In this document: in pieces, positions 26,486 through 36,025 of the stretch
Numbering within the stretch: position 1 is the stretch's first letter
Layout of the letters: each line of letters begins with the position of its first letter
Notes under the pieces: model-generated
What the model saw: only the letters and a program-made list of their open reading frames with translations
Told to the model about the DNA's origin: nothing
The model's database searches: none
Translations under genes and position numbers: made by a program
Origin: Stenotrophomonas sp. ESTM1D_MKCIP4_1
GTDB lineage: Bacteria > Pseudomonadota > Gammaproteobacteria > Xanthomonadales > Xanthomonadaceae
Length of the DNA: 64,000 nucleotides
Reading direction: 5' to 3'
NCBI RefSeq assembly: GCF_003086895.1
Contig: NZ_CP026004.1
Span: 2,454,731-2,518,730 of the forward strand

Positions 26486-29211
26486 GCCAGGGCCGCACCG
26501 GTACTCGCCGCTTCGCGGATGCGCTCGGCGCAGCCTTTGCCCTCAGCAGAGGGCAGCTTCGCCTCCCCCGCCACACTCGCAGGCCCCATCCATTCCCGCT
26601 GGCTCGCCTTGAACTCCACCTTGCCCGGCGCACCCAGCTCGATGTTGTCGCCCTCAATCCGAATGTAGGCCCCCGCCGCCGTCGCAAGCAGATGCTTGCT
26701 CGGCGCCGACAGCATCACGTCTGCCTCGGTGCTGGCGATACGCACCTGGGTCTTGGCCGCCACGATTGCCTGGTTCTTGTGCGCACGCGCGCTGACCTTG
26801 CCCTGCGCGGCGTGCAGCGCGATGCCGCGCTCCTGGTTGGGGCTCTCGCCGCTGGGTTCGACGCCTGCGGTGTACAGCACCAGGCCGCCGGCAACCGCCA
26901 ATGTCAGCGAGCCCTGCGTCATCCAGTTCAGCGCCACGCCGCTGGCCAGGGTGGTGTGCGTGCCGCTCACCCAGACCTGGTCGGCCGGGGTCAGGCTCAG
27001 CACGCCGGCCACGCCGCTGCCCAGCAGGATGGGGGCGCTCCAGCCGGGTGCTTCGCCGTCGCCACCGCTGATGCTGCCGGACACGCTGCCGCTGTGGGTG
27101 GCGCGCAGGTGCTCCTGCAGCTCGCCCAGGGTGGTATCTGCGGGCAGCTCGGCCGGATCGCTCGGCAGCTGGGCCTGTTGGTTGGCAGCCGATTCGGCCA
27201 GCTGCTGCAGCAGCTGCTGCCCTTCCTGCAGCTGGCTCAACGCCTGCGGTGCGGCCATCTGCGGCGTGCCCTGCTCGGTCGTCAGCAGCAGGCCGCGGCC
27301 AGCGCGCAGCGCGCCCTGCGCCTGCGTGGCCAGCTCGACGCCAAAGCCGCGCTCGCCTTCGCGCACGTTGTCCTGGCCGCCCTTCAGGTGGCCCAGGGTC
27401 AACGTGGTTTCGTGCTGGGTGGTGGACAGCTGCGCACGGCCCTGCCCGGGCGTGTCGTCAAACCGCAGCTGCTGGTAGCCGCCGGTGCCGCCCTGGCTGT
27501 CGGCCAGTGCCTGGCTCTTGAAGCCGGTGTACACCGCCGCGTGATCATTGCCCTCGAACCACGCCGCCGCATTGCCGGTGGCGTTGCCGCCACCGCCATT
27601 GATCTGGTTGTGCTGCGCATCCTGCTGGCCACGGCCGTTGTAGACCGCGCCCACCACCACCGGGCGATCGATATCGCCTTCCAGAAACGCCACCAGCACT
27701 TCCTGCCCGCGCCGCGGCAGCACCACACCGCCCCAGTTGTCGCCGGCCCACGGGGTCATCACCCGCACCCAGGTCCAGGCGCCGCCGTTGGCCGGTGCAT
27801 TGTCATCCCCGCCGGGATGGGCCAGCCCGTTGCTGGCATTGCCACCGCGCTGCCACGGGAACTGCACCTTGATGCGGTGATCGCGGTCGGACAGCAGCGG
27901 GTCGCCATCGCTGACCACGATCGCGCTGAGTGTGCCGGTGATCGTCGGCCGCGGATGCAGGTGCGCGCCGTGGCCATCCTCGGTCTGCGGGCGATAGACC
28001 ACCTCAGCCGGAATGGCCACGAAGCGGTTATCGTAGAACGCGGTGGACACCTCGTCGGGCGCATCGCCATAGGCCAGCCCGGACAGTGCGCCCGGCAGGG
28101 CCGGGGCCGCGACGCTGGCCGGACCCAGGGTCTGCTCCAGCGCGTCGAACACCTCGGCCTCGAGGTTGTTGCGCGCCTGGTGGCGCACCGACAGGCACAG
28201 GAACCGGGCGTCCTCGCCAACCTGCGGGTGCTGCGACAGGCCAAACCGTGCACCGGGTGCCAGCGTCCGCCACTGGCCGGCGCCCTCGATGGTCTGCGCG
28301 CGCACGCGCAGTGCATCCAGATGCTGCTGGGCGCGGCGCTGGCCACGGGCATTGTCCTGCCAGCCATACGGGCCGCAGGTGTCACGGTCGACGATGCCCA
28401 GGTCGTTGCCCTGCCCGGCCTCGGCACTGGCCTGGCGGCGTTCCAGGGTGCGGTAATCCCAGGTGGCCCGCTCGACCTTGCCCGGCCGCCAGCGATTGGC
28501 GGTGGACCATTGCTGCACGCTGTCGCTGCGCTCGCTTTCGTCGCGGCGATGGAAGCGCACGACACCCAGTTCGGCGGTGTCGTGGCTGTGGTCGGCCAGC
28601 ACCAGCGTGTGCGTGCCGAAGTCCGTGCCGCCGGGCTCACCGGCATGCTCGAACCAGTAGTAGATGCCTTCCTCGGCCAGCAGGCGCTGGAGGAAGGCCA
28701 GGTCGCTTTCCTGGTACTGGGTGGTCAGGCTGCGCCGCGCGTACTGGCTGGCATCACCCAGCGACCAGCGCCAGGCCGGCGCCAGTGCGCCGTAATCGGC
28801 GAACAGGTCCTCGACGATCTCGACCACGGTCTTGTCGTGGAAAACGTAGCTGTCCACGCGCTGCGAGAGGAAGGCCAGCCACGGCTGCAGGCGCAGGCGG
28901 TAGCGCGCCAGGCCGCCATTGCTGCCCAGGCGTTCGGCGGCGGTGATGCGCCCGTGCAGCGGACGCACGCTGCCATCGGCCTGCTGCAGCTGCAGCAGCG
29001 CGCCCTGCCCGATCAGCGGCGCCAGCGACAGGCCCGCATCCAGCGACAACGCCGTGATCGTCCACTGGAAGCCGATGCCGTCGATCTGCTCGACGCCATC
29101 AAGGGTTTCGGCCACCAGCACATCACTTCCCAGCGACGTATGCAGCCGCAGGAAGCGTTGTGCGTGCGACGGGCCAGCCAGTGCCGCCCGCAGGTTGTTT
29201 ACCAGGTCCAT
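26482..29211 (-). CDS. vgrG: VgrG spike protein (copy 2)
   Basis: A 909-aa VgrG. It has the gp27-like base (F-L-R-L-H-T-S-L-G-S-D-V-L-V-A-E; Y-Q-E-S-D-L-A-F-L-Q-R-L-L-A-E-E-G-I-Y-Y), the gp5 OB region (V-R-V-M-T-P-W-A-G-D-N-W-G, R-R-G-Q-E-V-L-V-A-F-L-E-G-D-I-D-R-P) and a C-terminal DUF2345 beta-helix. A short tail (about 35 residues) follows, ending without a toxin domain. It is followed with 4-bp overlap by the DUF4123 adaptor, so it is the dedicated carrier of the VasX-like effector. It lies 118 bp downstream of a small unknown gene at the end of the structural operon, and may be read from both that operon and its own promoter. Confidence 0.95.
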   Translation of the reverse strand: MDLVNNLRAALAGPSHAQRFLRLHTSLGSDVLVAETLDGVEQIDGIGFQWTITALSLDAGLSLAPLIGQGALLQLQQADGSVRPLHGRITAAERLGSNGGLARYRLRLQPWLAFLSQRVDSYVFHDKTVVEIVEDLFADYGALAPAWRWSLGDASQYARRSLTTQYQESDLAFLQRLLAEEGIYYWFEHAGEPGGTDFGTHTLVLADHSHDTAELGVVRFHRRDESERSDSVQQWSTANRWRPGKVERATWDYRTLERRQASAEAGQGNDLGIVDRDTCGPYGWQDNARGQRRAQQHLDALRVRAQTIEGAGQWRTLAPGARFGLSQHPQVGEDARFLCLSVRHQARNNLEAEVFDALEQTLGPASVAAPALPGALSGLAYGDAPDEVSTAFYDNRFVAIPAEVVYRPQTEDGHGAHLHPRPTITGTLSAIVVSDGDPLLSDRDHRIKVQFPWQRGGNASNGLAHPGGDDNAPANGGAWTWVRVMTPWAGDNWGGVVLPRRGQEVLVAFLEGDIDRPVVVGAVYNGRGQQDAQHNQINGGGGNATGNAAAWFEGNDHAAVYTGFKSQALADSQGGTGGYQQLRFDDTPGQGRAQLSTTQHETTLTLGHLKGGQDNVREGERGFGVELATQAQGALRAGRGLLLTTEQGTPQMAAPQALSQLQEGQQLLQQLAESAANQQAQLPSDPAELPADTTLGELQEHLRATHSGSVSGSISGGDGEAPGWSAPILLGSGVAGVLSLTPADQVWVSGTHTTLASGVALNWMTQGSLTLAVAGGLVLYTAGVEPSGESPNQERGIALHAAQGKVSARAHKNQAIVAAKTQVRIASTEADVMLSAPSKHLLATAAGAYIRIEGDNIELGAPGKVEFKASQREWMGPASVAGEAKLPSAEGKGCAERIREAASTGAALA

Positions 29212-29292
29212 GGTGTTTCCCCGACGTCCCGAACTTCTAGGTGGTCTGCATGCGACATGCGCATCGGTTGCCTCCGCTTCCCGTGCCGCGCG

Positions 29293-29318
29293 GCCTGCGC
29301 CCCTCCCGGGCCGCAGGC
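29293..29318. other. Hairpin between the structural operon and vgrG2
   Basis: GCCTGCG (29293-29299) pairs with CGCAGGC (29312-29318) around a GC-rich 12-base loop. No T run follows on either strand, so it may slow or process transcription entering vgrG2 without being a clean terminator. Confidence 0.35.
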
Positions 29319-29329
29319 ACGCACGACGA

Positions 29330-29680
29330 TCAGGCGGCCTGGACGATCTCTTCCAGCTGCAGGCGCACGCCTTCGCTGATCTTCAGGCGATAGTCGCGGC
29401 CACCGGCGGTGATCTGCACTTCACGTGCATTGCTCACCAGCTGCGGCTTGCCCACGACCGGGGCATCCATGTGGATGCGCCAGGAACCGCGGCTGATCTG
29501 TGCAGCGATGTTGCGGGCATCCTGGCGGGCAGCCGGTACGGCGGTGTCCAGCAGCTCGATCACGTGCTCCGGTCGCAGCCGGTTCCACGAGCGGACGCGG
29601 TCCAGTTCACGACCCAGCCCCAGTTCCAGGCTGTCGCAGTGGTTCAGGGCAGCTTCGCGGTCAAATCCAAAGAATTCCAT
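29330..29680 (-). CDS. Small unknown T6SS-linked protein after clpV
   Basis: About 116 aa from the ATG at 29680, which has a strong AAAGGAG ribosome site; a frame extended to 29707 would overlap the clpV stop and lacks one. No signal peptide or membrane segment. The first half is helical and charged (R-E-A-A-L-N-H-C-D-S-L-E-L-G-L-G-R-E-L-D-R-V), the second looks like a short beta-rich unit ending with E-G-V-R-L-Q-L-E-E-I-V-Q-A-A. I do not recognise the family. Its fixed place directly after clpV and before vgrG2 suggests a cytoplasmic helper for sheath recycling or spike loading; this is guesswork from position. Confidence 0.7.
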   Translation of the reverse strand: MEFFGFDREAALNHCDSLELGLGRELDRVRSWNRLRPEHVIELLDTAVPAARQDARNIAAQISRGSWRIHMDAPVVGKPQLVSNAREVQITAGGRDYRLKISEGVRLQLEEIVQAA

Positions 29681-29703
29681 CAGCGTTCTCCTTTTGCTCA
29701 GTG

Positions 29704-32454
29704 TCATGACACTTTGTATTTGAAGTCACCCTTCTTGCCGGCGGTGACTTTGATGGCGTTGATCCGGTTCCCCTCGGCCATTGCCGCCAGCACGCTTTCC
29801 GCGATTTCCGGCAGCAGGGTTCCATTGAGAATGTGGTCAACGTTGCGCGCACCCGAGTCCACTTCGGTGCAACGCGCAAGCACGGCCTCCACCAGGCTGT
29901 CGTCCCAGCTGAAGGTGGCCTTGTGATTGGCGATGACGCGGTCGCGGATGCGACCGAGCTTGAGCGTGATGATCTGCACCAGCACGTCATCGTTGATGGG
30001 GTAGTACGGCACGACCTTCAGGCGGCCGAGGAAGGCTGGCTTGAAGGTGCGCATCAGCACCGGGCGCAGCGCTTCGCCAAGCGCATCGGCCGCGGGGATC
30101 TCCTCGGCCGGCTTGTTCAGGCAGGCTTGCATGATCTGCGAGGAGCCGATGTTGGAAGTGAGGATGATGAGCGTGTTGCGGAAGTCGATCTCGCGGCCTT
30201 CGGCATCGTCCATCACGCCCTTGTCGAACACCTGGAAGAACATTTCCAGCACGTCCGGATGCGCCTTCTCGACCTCGTCCAGCAGCACCACGCTGTACGG
30301 ATTGCGGCGTACGGCCTCGGTCAGTACACCACCCTCGCCGTAGCCGACGTAACCGGGCGGCGAGCCCTTCAGGCCGGACACGCTGTGGGCCTCCTGGTAC
30401 TCGCTCATGTTGATGGTGACCAGCTTGCGCTCGCCGCCGTACAGAATGTCGGCCAGCGCCAGCGCGGTTTCGGTCTTGCCGACGCCCGACGGCCCCACGA
30501 ACATGAACACGCCGCGCGGCTTGTTCGGGTCTTCCAGGCGCGCCGTGGCGGTGCGCACGCGCTGGGCGATGGCATCCAGCGCGTGGTCCTGGCCGATCAC
30601 GCGCTCAACCAGAAGATTGCCCAGCGTGCGTACGGTACGGATCTCGTCCTTGACCATCCGCCCCAGCGGTACGCCGGTCCAGGCGGAGACGATTTCGGCC
30701 ACCACGGTGCCATCCACCTGCAGCGGGACCATCGGGGTTTCACCCTGCAGTTCGCGCAGCTCGGCCTGCAGGCGTGCCAGCTCGGCATGCTGCGGCGACT
30801 GCACCGGCACTGCCTTGCCGCGCTTGGCGGCAGGCTTGGCCACGGCAACATCACCCTCGGCATCATCGGCCGCGCTGTCACCCTCGGCCTGTTCCGGATT
30901 GCCCTGTTCCAGCTGCTGGCGCAAGGCGGCAATCTTCGTGGCAAGCTCGCGCTCGCGGCCCAGCCGCTCTTCGTTGCTGGCCAGGACCGCCTGCGCTTCG
31001 CTCTGCTGCACATGCAGTTCCGCCAGGCGCTCGCCATGGTCACTGCCGCCGGCGGATTCGCGCTGCAGCGCGCTGATCTCGGCATGCAGCCGATCCAGGT
31101 GCTTGCGCGTGTCTTCGATGATGGCCGGGGTGGCGCTCTGGCCCAGCGCCACCTTCGCGCAGGCGGTATCGAGCACGCTGACCGCCTTGTCGGGCAGCTG
31201 GCGGCCGCTGATATAACGGTGCGACAGGCGCACGGCCTCGGTCACGGCCTCATCCAGCACGCGGATGTTGAAGTGCGACTCCATCAGCCCGACCATGCCG
31301 CGCAGCATGGCGGCAGCCAGTGCTTCAGTGGGCTCCTCCACCTTCACCACCTGGAAGCGCCGCGCCAACGCGGCATCCTTCTCGAAGTACTTCTTGTACT
31401 CGCTCCAGGTGGTGGCCGCGATGGTGCGCAGCTCGCCGCGGGCCAGTGCCGGCTTCAGCAGGTTGGCCGCATCGTTCTGGCCGGCGGTACCGCCGGCACC
31501 GATCATCGTGTGCGCCTCGTCGATGAACAGGATGATCGGATGGGGGCTCTTCTTGACCTCGTCGATGACGTTCTTCAGTCGATTCTCGAATTCACCCTTG
31601 ACGCTGGCACCGGCCTGCAGCAGCCCCATGTCCAGGGTATGCAGCTCCACCCCCTGCAGCACATCGGGCACGTCCTTGTCGGCGATGCGCTTGGCCAGGC
31701 CCTCGACCACGGCCGTCTTGCCGACGCCGGCTTCGCCGGTAAGGATCGGGTTGTTCTGGCGCCGCCGCATCAGGATGTCGACCACCTGGCGGATCTCGCC
31801 GTCGCGGCCGATCACCGGATCAATCTTGCCGTCACGTGCGCGCTGGGTCAGGTTGGTGGTGAACTGGTCCAGTGCCGGGGTCTTGGACAGACCGCCCTTG
31901 GCCTCCCCTGCCCCCGCCTCGTCGCCTTCCCCCGCCTCGCCGGTCGCCGATGCGTCGGCGAAGCGGACGGTCTGCACCGCCTCCTGCGAACCTTCGGTCA
32001 GCTTGGCGAAATCATGCTTCAGTTCGTCGCGCTTGAAGCGCACGAAGAGCTTGGAGCCACGATAGGCCAGCTGCGCCAGGTCGGGTTCGGTCAGCAGCGC
32101 CAGCAGCAGGTGGCCGCTGCGGATGCGGGTGGTTTCCGAATCCAGCGATGCGATCAGCCAGGCATGCTCGAACAGTTTGGGAATGTGCTGGGAAAACACC
32201 GGGGTGCGGCTGTTGCCGTTCTTGAACTGGCTGATCTCGTCATTGAGGTCGCGCTCCAGCGATTCGGGCAGGATGCCGCTGCGCCGTGCGATCAACACGA
32301 AATCGCTCTGCGGTTGCTCGAGCAGTGCCAGGAACAGGTGTTCCAGGTCGACCTCGTAGTTGCCGCGCGCCATGCACAGGTTCGCGGCCCGCTCGGCCGC
32401 CTGGCGGCAGGTGTCGTCCAGCTTGCTGATCAGGGTTTTGAGGTTGATGCTCAT
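29704..32454 (-). CDS. tssH: T6SS sheath-recycling ATPase ClpV (TssH)
   Basis: A 916-aa ClpV. The N-domain (residues 1-160) is followed by an acidic linker, AAA1 with Walker A G-E-A-G-V-G-K-T (240-247) and Walker B I-I-L-F-I-D-E-A-H (307-315), the coiled M region, and AAA2 with G-P-S-G-V-G-K-T (654-661). It unfolds contracted TssB/TssC sheath through the TssC N-terminus. Odd detail: the M region carries a low-complexity acidic/basic insert at about 518-555. It follows tssG by 66 bp in the structural operon. Confidence 0.95.
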   Translation of the reverse strand: MSINLKTLISKLDDTCRQAAERAANLCMARGNYEVDLEHLFLALLEQPQSDFVLIARRSGILPESLERDLNDEISQFKNGNSRTPVFSQHIPKLFEHAWLIASLDSETTRIRSGHLLLALLTEPDLAQLAYRGSKLFVRFKRDELKHDFAKLTEGSQEAVQTVRFADASATGEAGEGDEAGAGEAKGGLSKTPALDQFTTNLTQRARDGKIDPVIGRDGEIRQVVDILMRRRQNNPILTGEAGVGKTAVVEGLAKRIADKDVPDVLQGVELHTLDMGLLQAGASVKGEFENRLKNVIDEVKKSPHPIILFIDEAHTMIGAGGTAGQNDAANLLKPALARGELRTIAATTWSEYKKYFEKDAALARRFQVVKVEEPTEALAAAMLRGMVGLMESHFNIRVLDEAVTEAVRLSHRYISGRQLPDKAVSVLDTACAKVALGQSATPAIIEDTRKHLDRLHAEISALQRESAGGSDHGERLAELHVQQSEAQAVLASNEERLGRERELATKIAALRQQLEQGNPEQAEGDSAADDAEGDVAVAKPAAKRGKAVPVQSPQHAELARLQAELRELQGETPMVPLQVDGTVVAEIVSAWTGVPLGRMVKDEIRTVRTLGNLLVERVIGQDHALDAIAQRVRTATARLEDPNKPRGVFMFVGPSGVGKTETALALADILYGGERKLVTINMSEYQEAHSVSGLKGSPPGYVGYGEGGVLTEAVRRNPYSVVLLDEVEKAHPDVLEMFFQVFDKGVMDDAEGREIDFRNTLIILTSNIGSSQIMQACLNKPAEEIPAADALGEALRPVLMRTFKPAFLGRLKVVPYYPINDDVLVQIITLKLGRIRDRVIANHKATFSWDDSLVEAVLARCTEVDSGARNVDHILNGTLLPEIAESVLAAMAEGNRINAIKVTAGKKGDFKYKVS

Positions 32455-32520
32455 GCGGAAACGCGCACTCCTTGCTGGAACCGTTCAGGGGCCGGCGGCG
32501 CGACTGCCACCGGCGTGGTG

Positions 32521-33612
32521 TCATTGCAGCGTGTGGATGCCATAGGTGGTGTCCTCACGCGAAGTGACCTGCGGCTGGGTACACAGGTAGCTGTCCCAGC
32601 CAAGCCGGGCGCCACCGCCACTGCCGAGTGCGCTGCCCTGCACATCCTCGGCACGCAGCACCAGCCGCACTTCGTATTCAAGAATGCCGCCGGTCAACAG
32701 CGACAACCATTTGGCCAGCGCCTCGGCAGCACTGCCGCCCGGCAGGAAATCGTCGAACTGGTCGCGGCGCAGCGGGCCGATGCGCAGGCGCAGGCGCAGG
32801 TCGCGCTGCCAGACCCGGTCCCCGGCCAGCGCGCTGGCGCCGAGGACAGCATTGGCCTGGCCCAGGCGGGTTGCCTGGCCGGCCGGCACGCGGTACCACG
32901 CGCCGACGAACTGCTCGACATGCAGGGGGACCTGGAAGTAATCCGAAAGCACGCGCTGCATCAATGCCGCCGACACCGGCCTCTGGCGCACGGCACCGGC
33001 GTAGTACGCGACGGCTTCGTCGAAGATTTCGCCCTTGCCCTCGTGCAGGCGGTCGCGCAGCTCGCTCATGCCCATGCCAAGCAGCGACAGCACCAGCGGC
33101 AGGAAACGCTCACGCCGGTCCAGCTCGTACTGCACCGCCAGGCGGTGCTTCTTCCACGCGGCATAGTGCAGCGACACCGCGCGACTGGAGAAGATGTCCA
33201 GGAACGCGCGTGCGGTGCGGTCGCGCTGATACAGCTCTCGCAGCTGCAGGGTTTCGGTGTAGTGCAGCGGCAGGGCACCGGCCGTGCCCAGCAGGCCCAT
33301 GAACTGCGGGGTCAGATGGACTTCGGCCAGGGTCTCGCCATGCAGGGCCTCTTCGATGGCCTCGCGTCCCTGCAGGCGGTCGCCCTGCAGGGAATACACC
33401 TCGCCCTCGGCCGACAGCTCGGTAGCCGGGAAGCCCAGCGACAGCGAATTGCGGAAGCGCACCCGCATGGGCACCGCCTGACCAGGCTTGACGCCCTGCC
33501 GCTGGAACACCTGCTCGAGCACCCGCACCGCCTGGAAGAACTGGAAGCGGTGGGGCTCGGTCAGCAGCTGCTGGGCTACGCCAGGATCGATTCGCCGCTG
33601 CGCGCTGGGCAT
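32521..33612 (-). CDS. tssG: T6SS baseplate protein TssG
   Basis: A 363-aa TssG with the family opening E-P-H-R-F-Q-F-F-Q-A-V-R-V-L-E (about 19-33), F-R-N-S-L-S-L-G-F-P and the F-M-G-L-L-G-T-A-G-A-L-P-L-H-Y-T-E segment. It forms the wedge of the baseplate with TssE, TssF and TssK. The start lies 37 bp inside the end of tssF, behind AGGAGA, so the two baseplate partners are coupled. Length is normal for the family. Confidence 0.95.
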   Translation of the reverse strand: MPSAQRRIDPGVAQQLLTEPHRFQFFQAVRVLEQVFQRQGVKPGQAVPMRVRFRNSLSLGFPATELSAEGEVYSLQGDRLQGREAIEEALHGETLAEVHLTPQFMGLLGTAGALPLHYTETLQLRELYQRDRTARAFLDIFSSRAVSLHYAAWKKHRLAVQYELDRRERFLPLVLSLLGMGMSELRDRLHEGKGEIFDEAVAYYAGAVRQRPVSAALMQRVLSDYFQVPLHVEQFVGAWYRVPAGQATRLGQANAVLGASALAGDRVWQRDLRLRLRIGPLRRDQFDDFLPGGSAAEALAKWLSLLTGGILEYEVRLVLRAEDVQGSALGSGGGARLGWDSYLCTQPQVTSREDTTYGIHTLQ

Positions 33613-35411
33613 CGGACGATCTCCTCCCCACTGTCGCTGGACACCAGCACCAGGCGGGTAAAGCTGTTGGCATGCACGTACAGTGCAAAGAAGTGGTCCA
33701 TCACCTGGGCGAAGGCGGCCACACCGGTGCCCACGAAATGGGCTTCATTGAGGGTCAGGCGGATCTCGAGGCCACGTACCACCGAAGCGAACTGGCGGCC
33801 GTGCATCCAGGTGGTGACGGGGGTCTGTTCCAGTTCCAGGATGCCGTCGATCTGACGCGCCGAGACATTGCTGCCCGACAGGTCGTACAGGCGCAGCATT
33901 TCCTTCAGCGCGGACAGACCGCTGGCCGTGAGCGAGAGTTGGTTCAGCGAAAGATGCGAAATGAGCCGCCACTGCGCATTGCGGCCATGGCGGAAGCGCA
34001 GCGGCTTGCTCGGCTTGCGCAGCAGGCTGATGGCCTTGGCCGGGCTGCCGCCCTCGATGTTCAGATCGCCGCCCGCGACACCGAAGGCAAGCTGGTTCGG
34101 AAGGTCGCGGTTGCTGCAGGTCAGCTCCAGGCTGACGGTGTCGGTCTGCGGCAGTACCGGATTGAATGCCAGATCGACGAAGCTGATTTCGGTCTCGAAA
34201 CCCGGGCTCTGCCGCGCGATGTCTTCATCACGGCGCGACACCCAGTACTGCCCGGTGCGCTCGGGATCTTCACCGTGCTGCAGCGAGTAAAACGGACGGA
34301 ACGCCTGGATGAGTTCACCCTGCGGGGTCTGCCGGATGCGATGCACCGAATCGATCGAGTGCACTTCATAGGCGAACGCGCGACGCGCATCGGCCAGAAC
34401 CGGATAGTTGACCGTGCGATGGGTGACCCGGATCGGCTCGCCACTGGTCTGGAACAGGTTGACGATGGGGGTGCAGCCCAGGCGCAGGTTGTGCGGCCCC
34501 AGTTCCTCCAGCACCATCGCGCCGTTGCGGTCCTGCCCCTGCGCGTTGAGCACCAGGTGCAGGGTAAAGCGCCGGCTTGCACTGGCGATGAGCGGCGGGA
34601 GGTGCAGATCGACGAAGCCGAACTTCTCCGGATAGGCGAACAATTCGGTCAGCAGGCGATACGCCGGATGCGAACGTGCCGGGAAATCGATCAGCGCCTC
34701 GTCTTCAGCAAAGCCGACCGGACTGAGCGGCACGCTGTCCAGCCGGCGCCAGCGGCCATCACCGTCGGATTCCACGTAGGCCGCCTTCACGCCCAGCATC
34801 AGGGCATCGCGCAATGCGGCGCGTACCGAAGGCTCACCGTCGAGGAAGAGGCGAAGGTTGTCCGTACCCAGCTGATGGAAGCCCAACTGGTCGGAGAGCA
34901 GCTGGAAGCCCAGGGAAATCTGCCCGCCGGTACCCGCCGGCAGGGTGGTGGCCATCGGAGCGTCGGCCACGCTGCGGTAGACAACCTGCTGCACGCCGAT
35001 GGGCGCGAGCACGACGTCATAGGCCGTGCGGAAATCGCAGGGCACACCGCGCACCGGACGGCTCTGCAGCGCGGTGCCGCGCGGCACCCGCACCGGCGCA
35101 CTCAGCTTGGACGCAACGCCTTCCATGTCGAAGCAGGCGATGGAACAGGACGGGAACGGACGCAGGTAGTGCGGGTACAGCACATCCAGCAGGGCGTCGG
35201 TGAACTCCGGATAGTCATCCTCGATGCGCTTGGACACGCGTGCCGTCAGCAGCGCGAACGCTTCGATCAGGCGCTCGACATGCGGATCCTGGCTGCCGTC
35301 CGCGGAAAGCTGCAGGCGGCCGGCGATCTTCGGGTAGCGCTCGGCGAACTCGCGCCCGTAGCGGCGGAGATAGCCCAGCTCCCGTTCGTAGTAAGGCAGC
35401 AGATCCTGCAT
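33576..35411 (-). CDS. tssF: T6SS baseplate protein TssF
   Basis: A 611-aa TssF: the N-terminus (L-L-P-Y-Y-E-R-E-L-G-Y-L-R-R-Y-G-R-E-F-A) and D-P-H-V-E-R-L-I-E-A-F-A-L-L near residue 42 are diagnostic, as is L-Y-P-H-Y-L-R-P-F-P-S. Two TssF wrap one TssG in the baseplate wedge. The start codon shares a base with the tssE stop (TGATG), and the gene overlaps tssG by 37 bp. Confidence 0.95.
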   Translation of the reverse strand: MQDLLPYYERELGYLRRYGREFAERYPKIAGRLQLSADGSQDPHVERLIEAFALLTARVSKRIEDDYPEFTDALLDVLYPHYLRPFPSCSIACFDMEGVASKLSAPVRVPRGTALQSRPVRGVPCDFRTAYDVVLAPIGVQQVVYRSVADAPMATTLPAGTGGQISLGFQLLSDQLGFHQLGTDNLRLFLDGEPSVRAALRDALMLGVKAAYVESDGDGRWRRLDSVPLSPVGFAEDEALIDFPARSHPAYRLLTELFAYPEKFGFVDLHLPPLIASASRRFTLHLVLNAQGQDRNGAMVLEELGPHNLRLGCTPIVNLFQTSGEPIRVTHRTVNYPVLADARRAFAYEVHSIDSVHRIRQTPQGELIQAFRPFYSLQHGEDPERTGQYWVSRRDEDIARQSPGFETEISFVDLAFNPVLPQTDTVSLELTCSNRDLPNQLAFGVAGGDLNIEGGSPAKAISLLRKPSKPLRFRHGRNAQWRLISHLSLNQLSLTASGLSALKEMLRLYDLSGSNVSARQIDGILELEQTPVTTWMHGRQFASVVRGLEIRLTLNEAHFVGTGVAAFAQVMDHFFALYVHANSFTRLVLVSSDSGEEIVRCPARSGESILA

Positions 35412-35899
35412 CAGGCGGCCTGCGTGCGGCGTGCGCGGCTGACCTGGTACTGCAGGGTCGAAGGCTGCAGCATGGCGTCGAAGCTGACCGGCTCACGGGC
35501 CGGCTCCAGATCGAGCAATGCATGGATGGTGAAATGCAGGCCACCGGCAAACTGGTTGCCGGCATCCAGGTGGACGTTGACGTTGCGCAGGCGCCGTTCA
35601 TGGCGCGCCACCGCCTGTTCCAACGAACGGCAGATCGCGGCGCGATCGTACGCATTGGCCAGGCTCATCGCCGAAAAATCCGCCAGCCCGTAGGTCAGCA
35701 GCGATTGACGGCAATTGGGGAATTCCTTCATGTCACCTTCCTGGAACGCGGCGCGTGAGTTCAGCAGCCCCTCCAGGTCGCGGGCGATGGATTCCTTGTA
35801 CTGCTCGAGCGAAACGGACTTGAACACAGGCCCGCTGGCCGGTTGCTTCGGCGCGTCGTCGAACAGTTTTTCCAGCAGGCTGGGTTCGAGTCCCTTCAT
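35411..35899 (-). CDS. tssE: T6SS baseplate protein TssE (gp25-like)
   Basis: A 162-aa gp25-like wedge protein from the ATG at 35899 (a GTG four codons upstream at 35911 is an alternative). The family marks are S-L-L-E-K-L-F-D-D near the start, D-L-E-G-L-L-N-S-R, C-R-Q-S-L-L-T-Y-G-L-A-D-F and R-S-L-E-Q-A-V-A-R-H-E-R-R-L. It nucleates sheath polymerisation. Its stop overlaps the tssF start. It follows hcp after a 126-bp gap that holds a strong hairpin. Confidence 0.93.
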   Translation of the reverse strand: MKGLEPSLLEKLFDDAPKQPASGPVFKSVSLEQYKESIARDLEGLLNSRAAFQEGDMKEFPNCRQSLLTYGLADFSAMSLANAYDRAAICRSLEQAVARHERRLRNVNVHLDAGNQFAGGLHFTIHALLDLEPAREPVSFDAMLQPSTLQYQVSRARRTQAA

Positions 35900-35985
35900 T
35901 GGACGATCCACTCAGGTTCGGCATCCGTGCGGGCGGCAGCGGTGCAGCAAAGGCGAGGCCGTTCCTGGCCACACCTGACGATCAG

Positions 35986-36016
35986 ACTGCGATGGCGCAC
36001 GAGGCGCCATCGCAGT
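35986..36016. other. Strong hairpin just downstream of hcp
   Basis: Perfect 13-bp inverted repeat (35986-35998 with 36004-36016) around a 5-base loop, 10 bp after the hcp stop. On the minus strand no T run follows, so it is more likely a partial terminator or an RNA 3'-end stabiliser than a full stop. It would raise Hcp level relative to tssE and the genes below. Confidence 0.65.
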
Positions 36017-36025
36017 GACACAGCA

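Noticed and set aside
29833-33855. A 1340-codon plus-strand frame opposite clpV and tssG
   Set aside because: Antisense shadow; the minus strand encodes complete ClpV and TssG.
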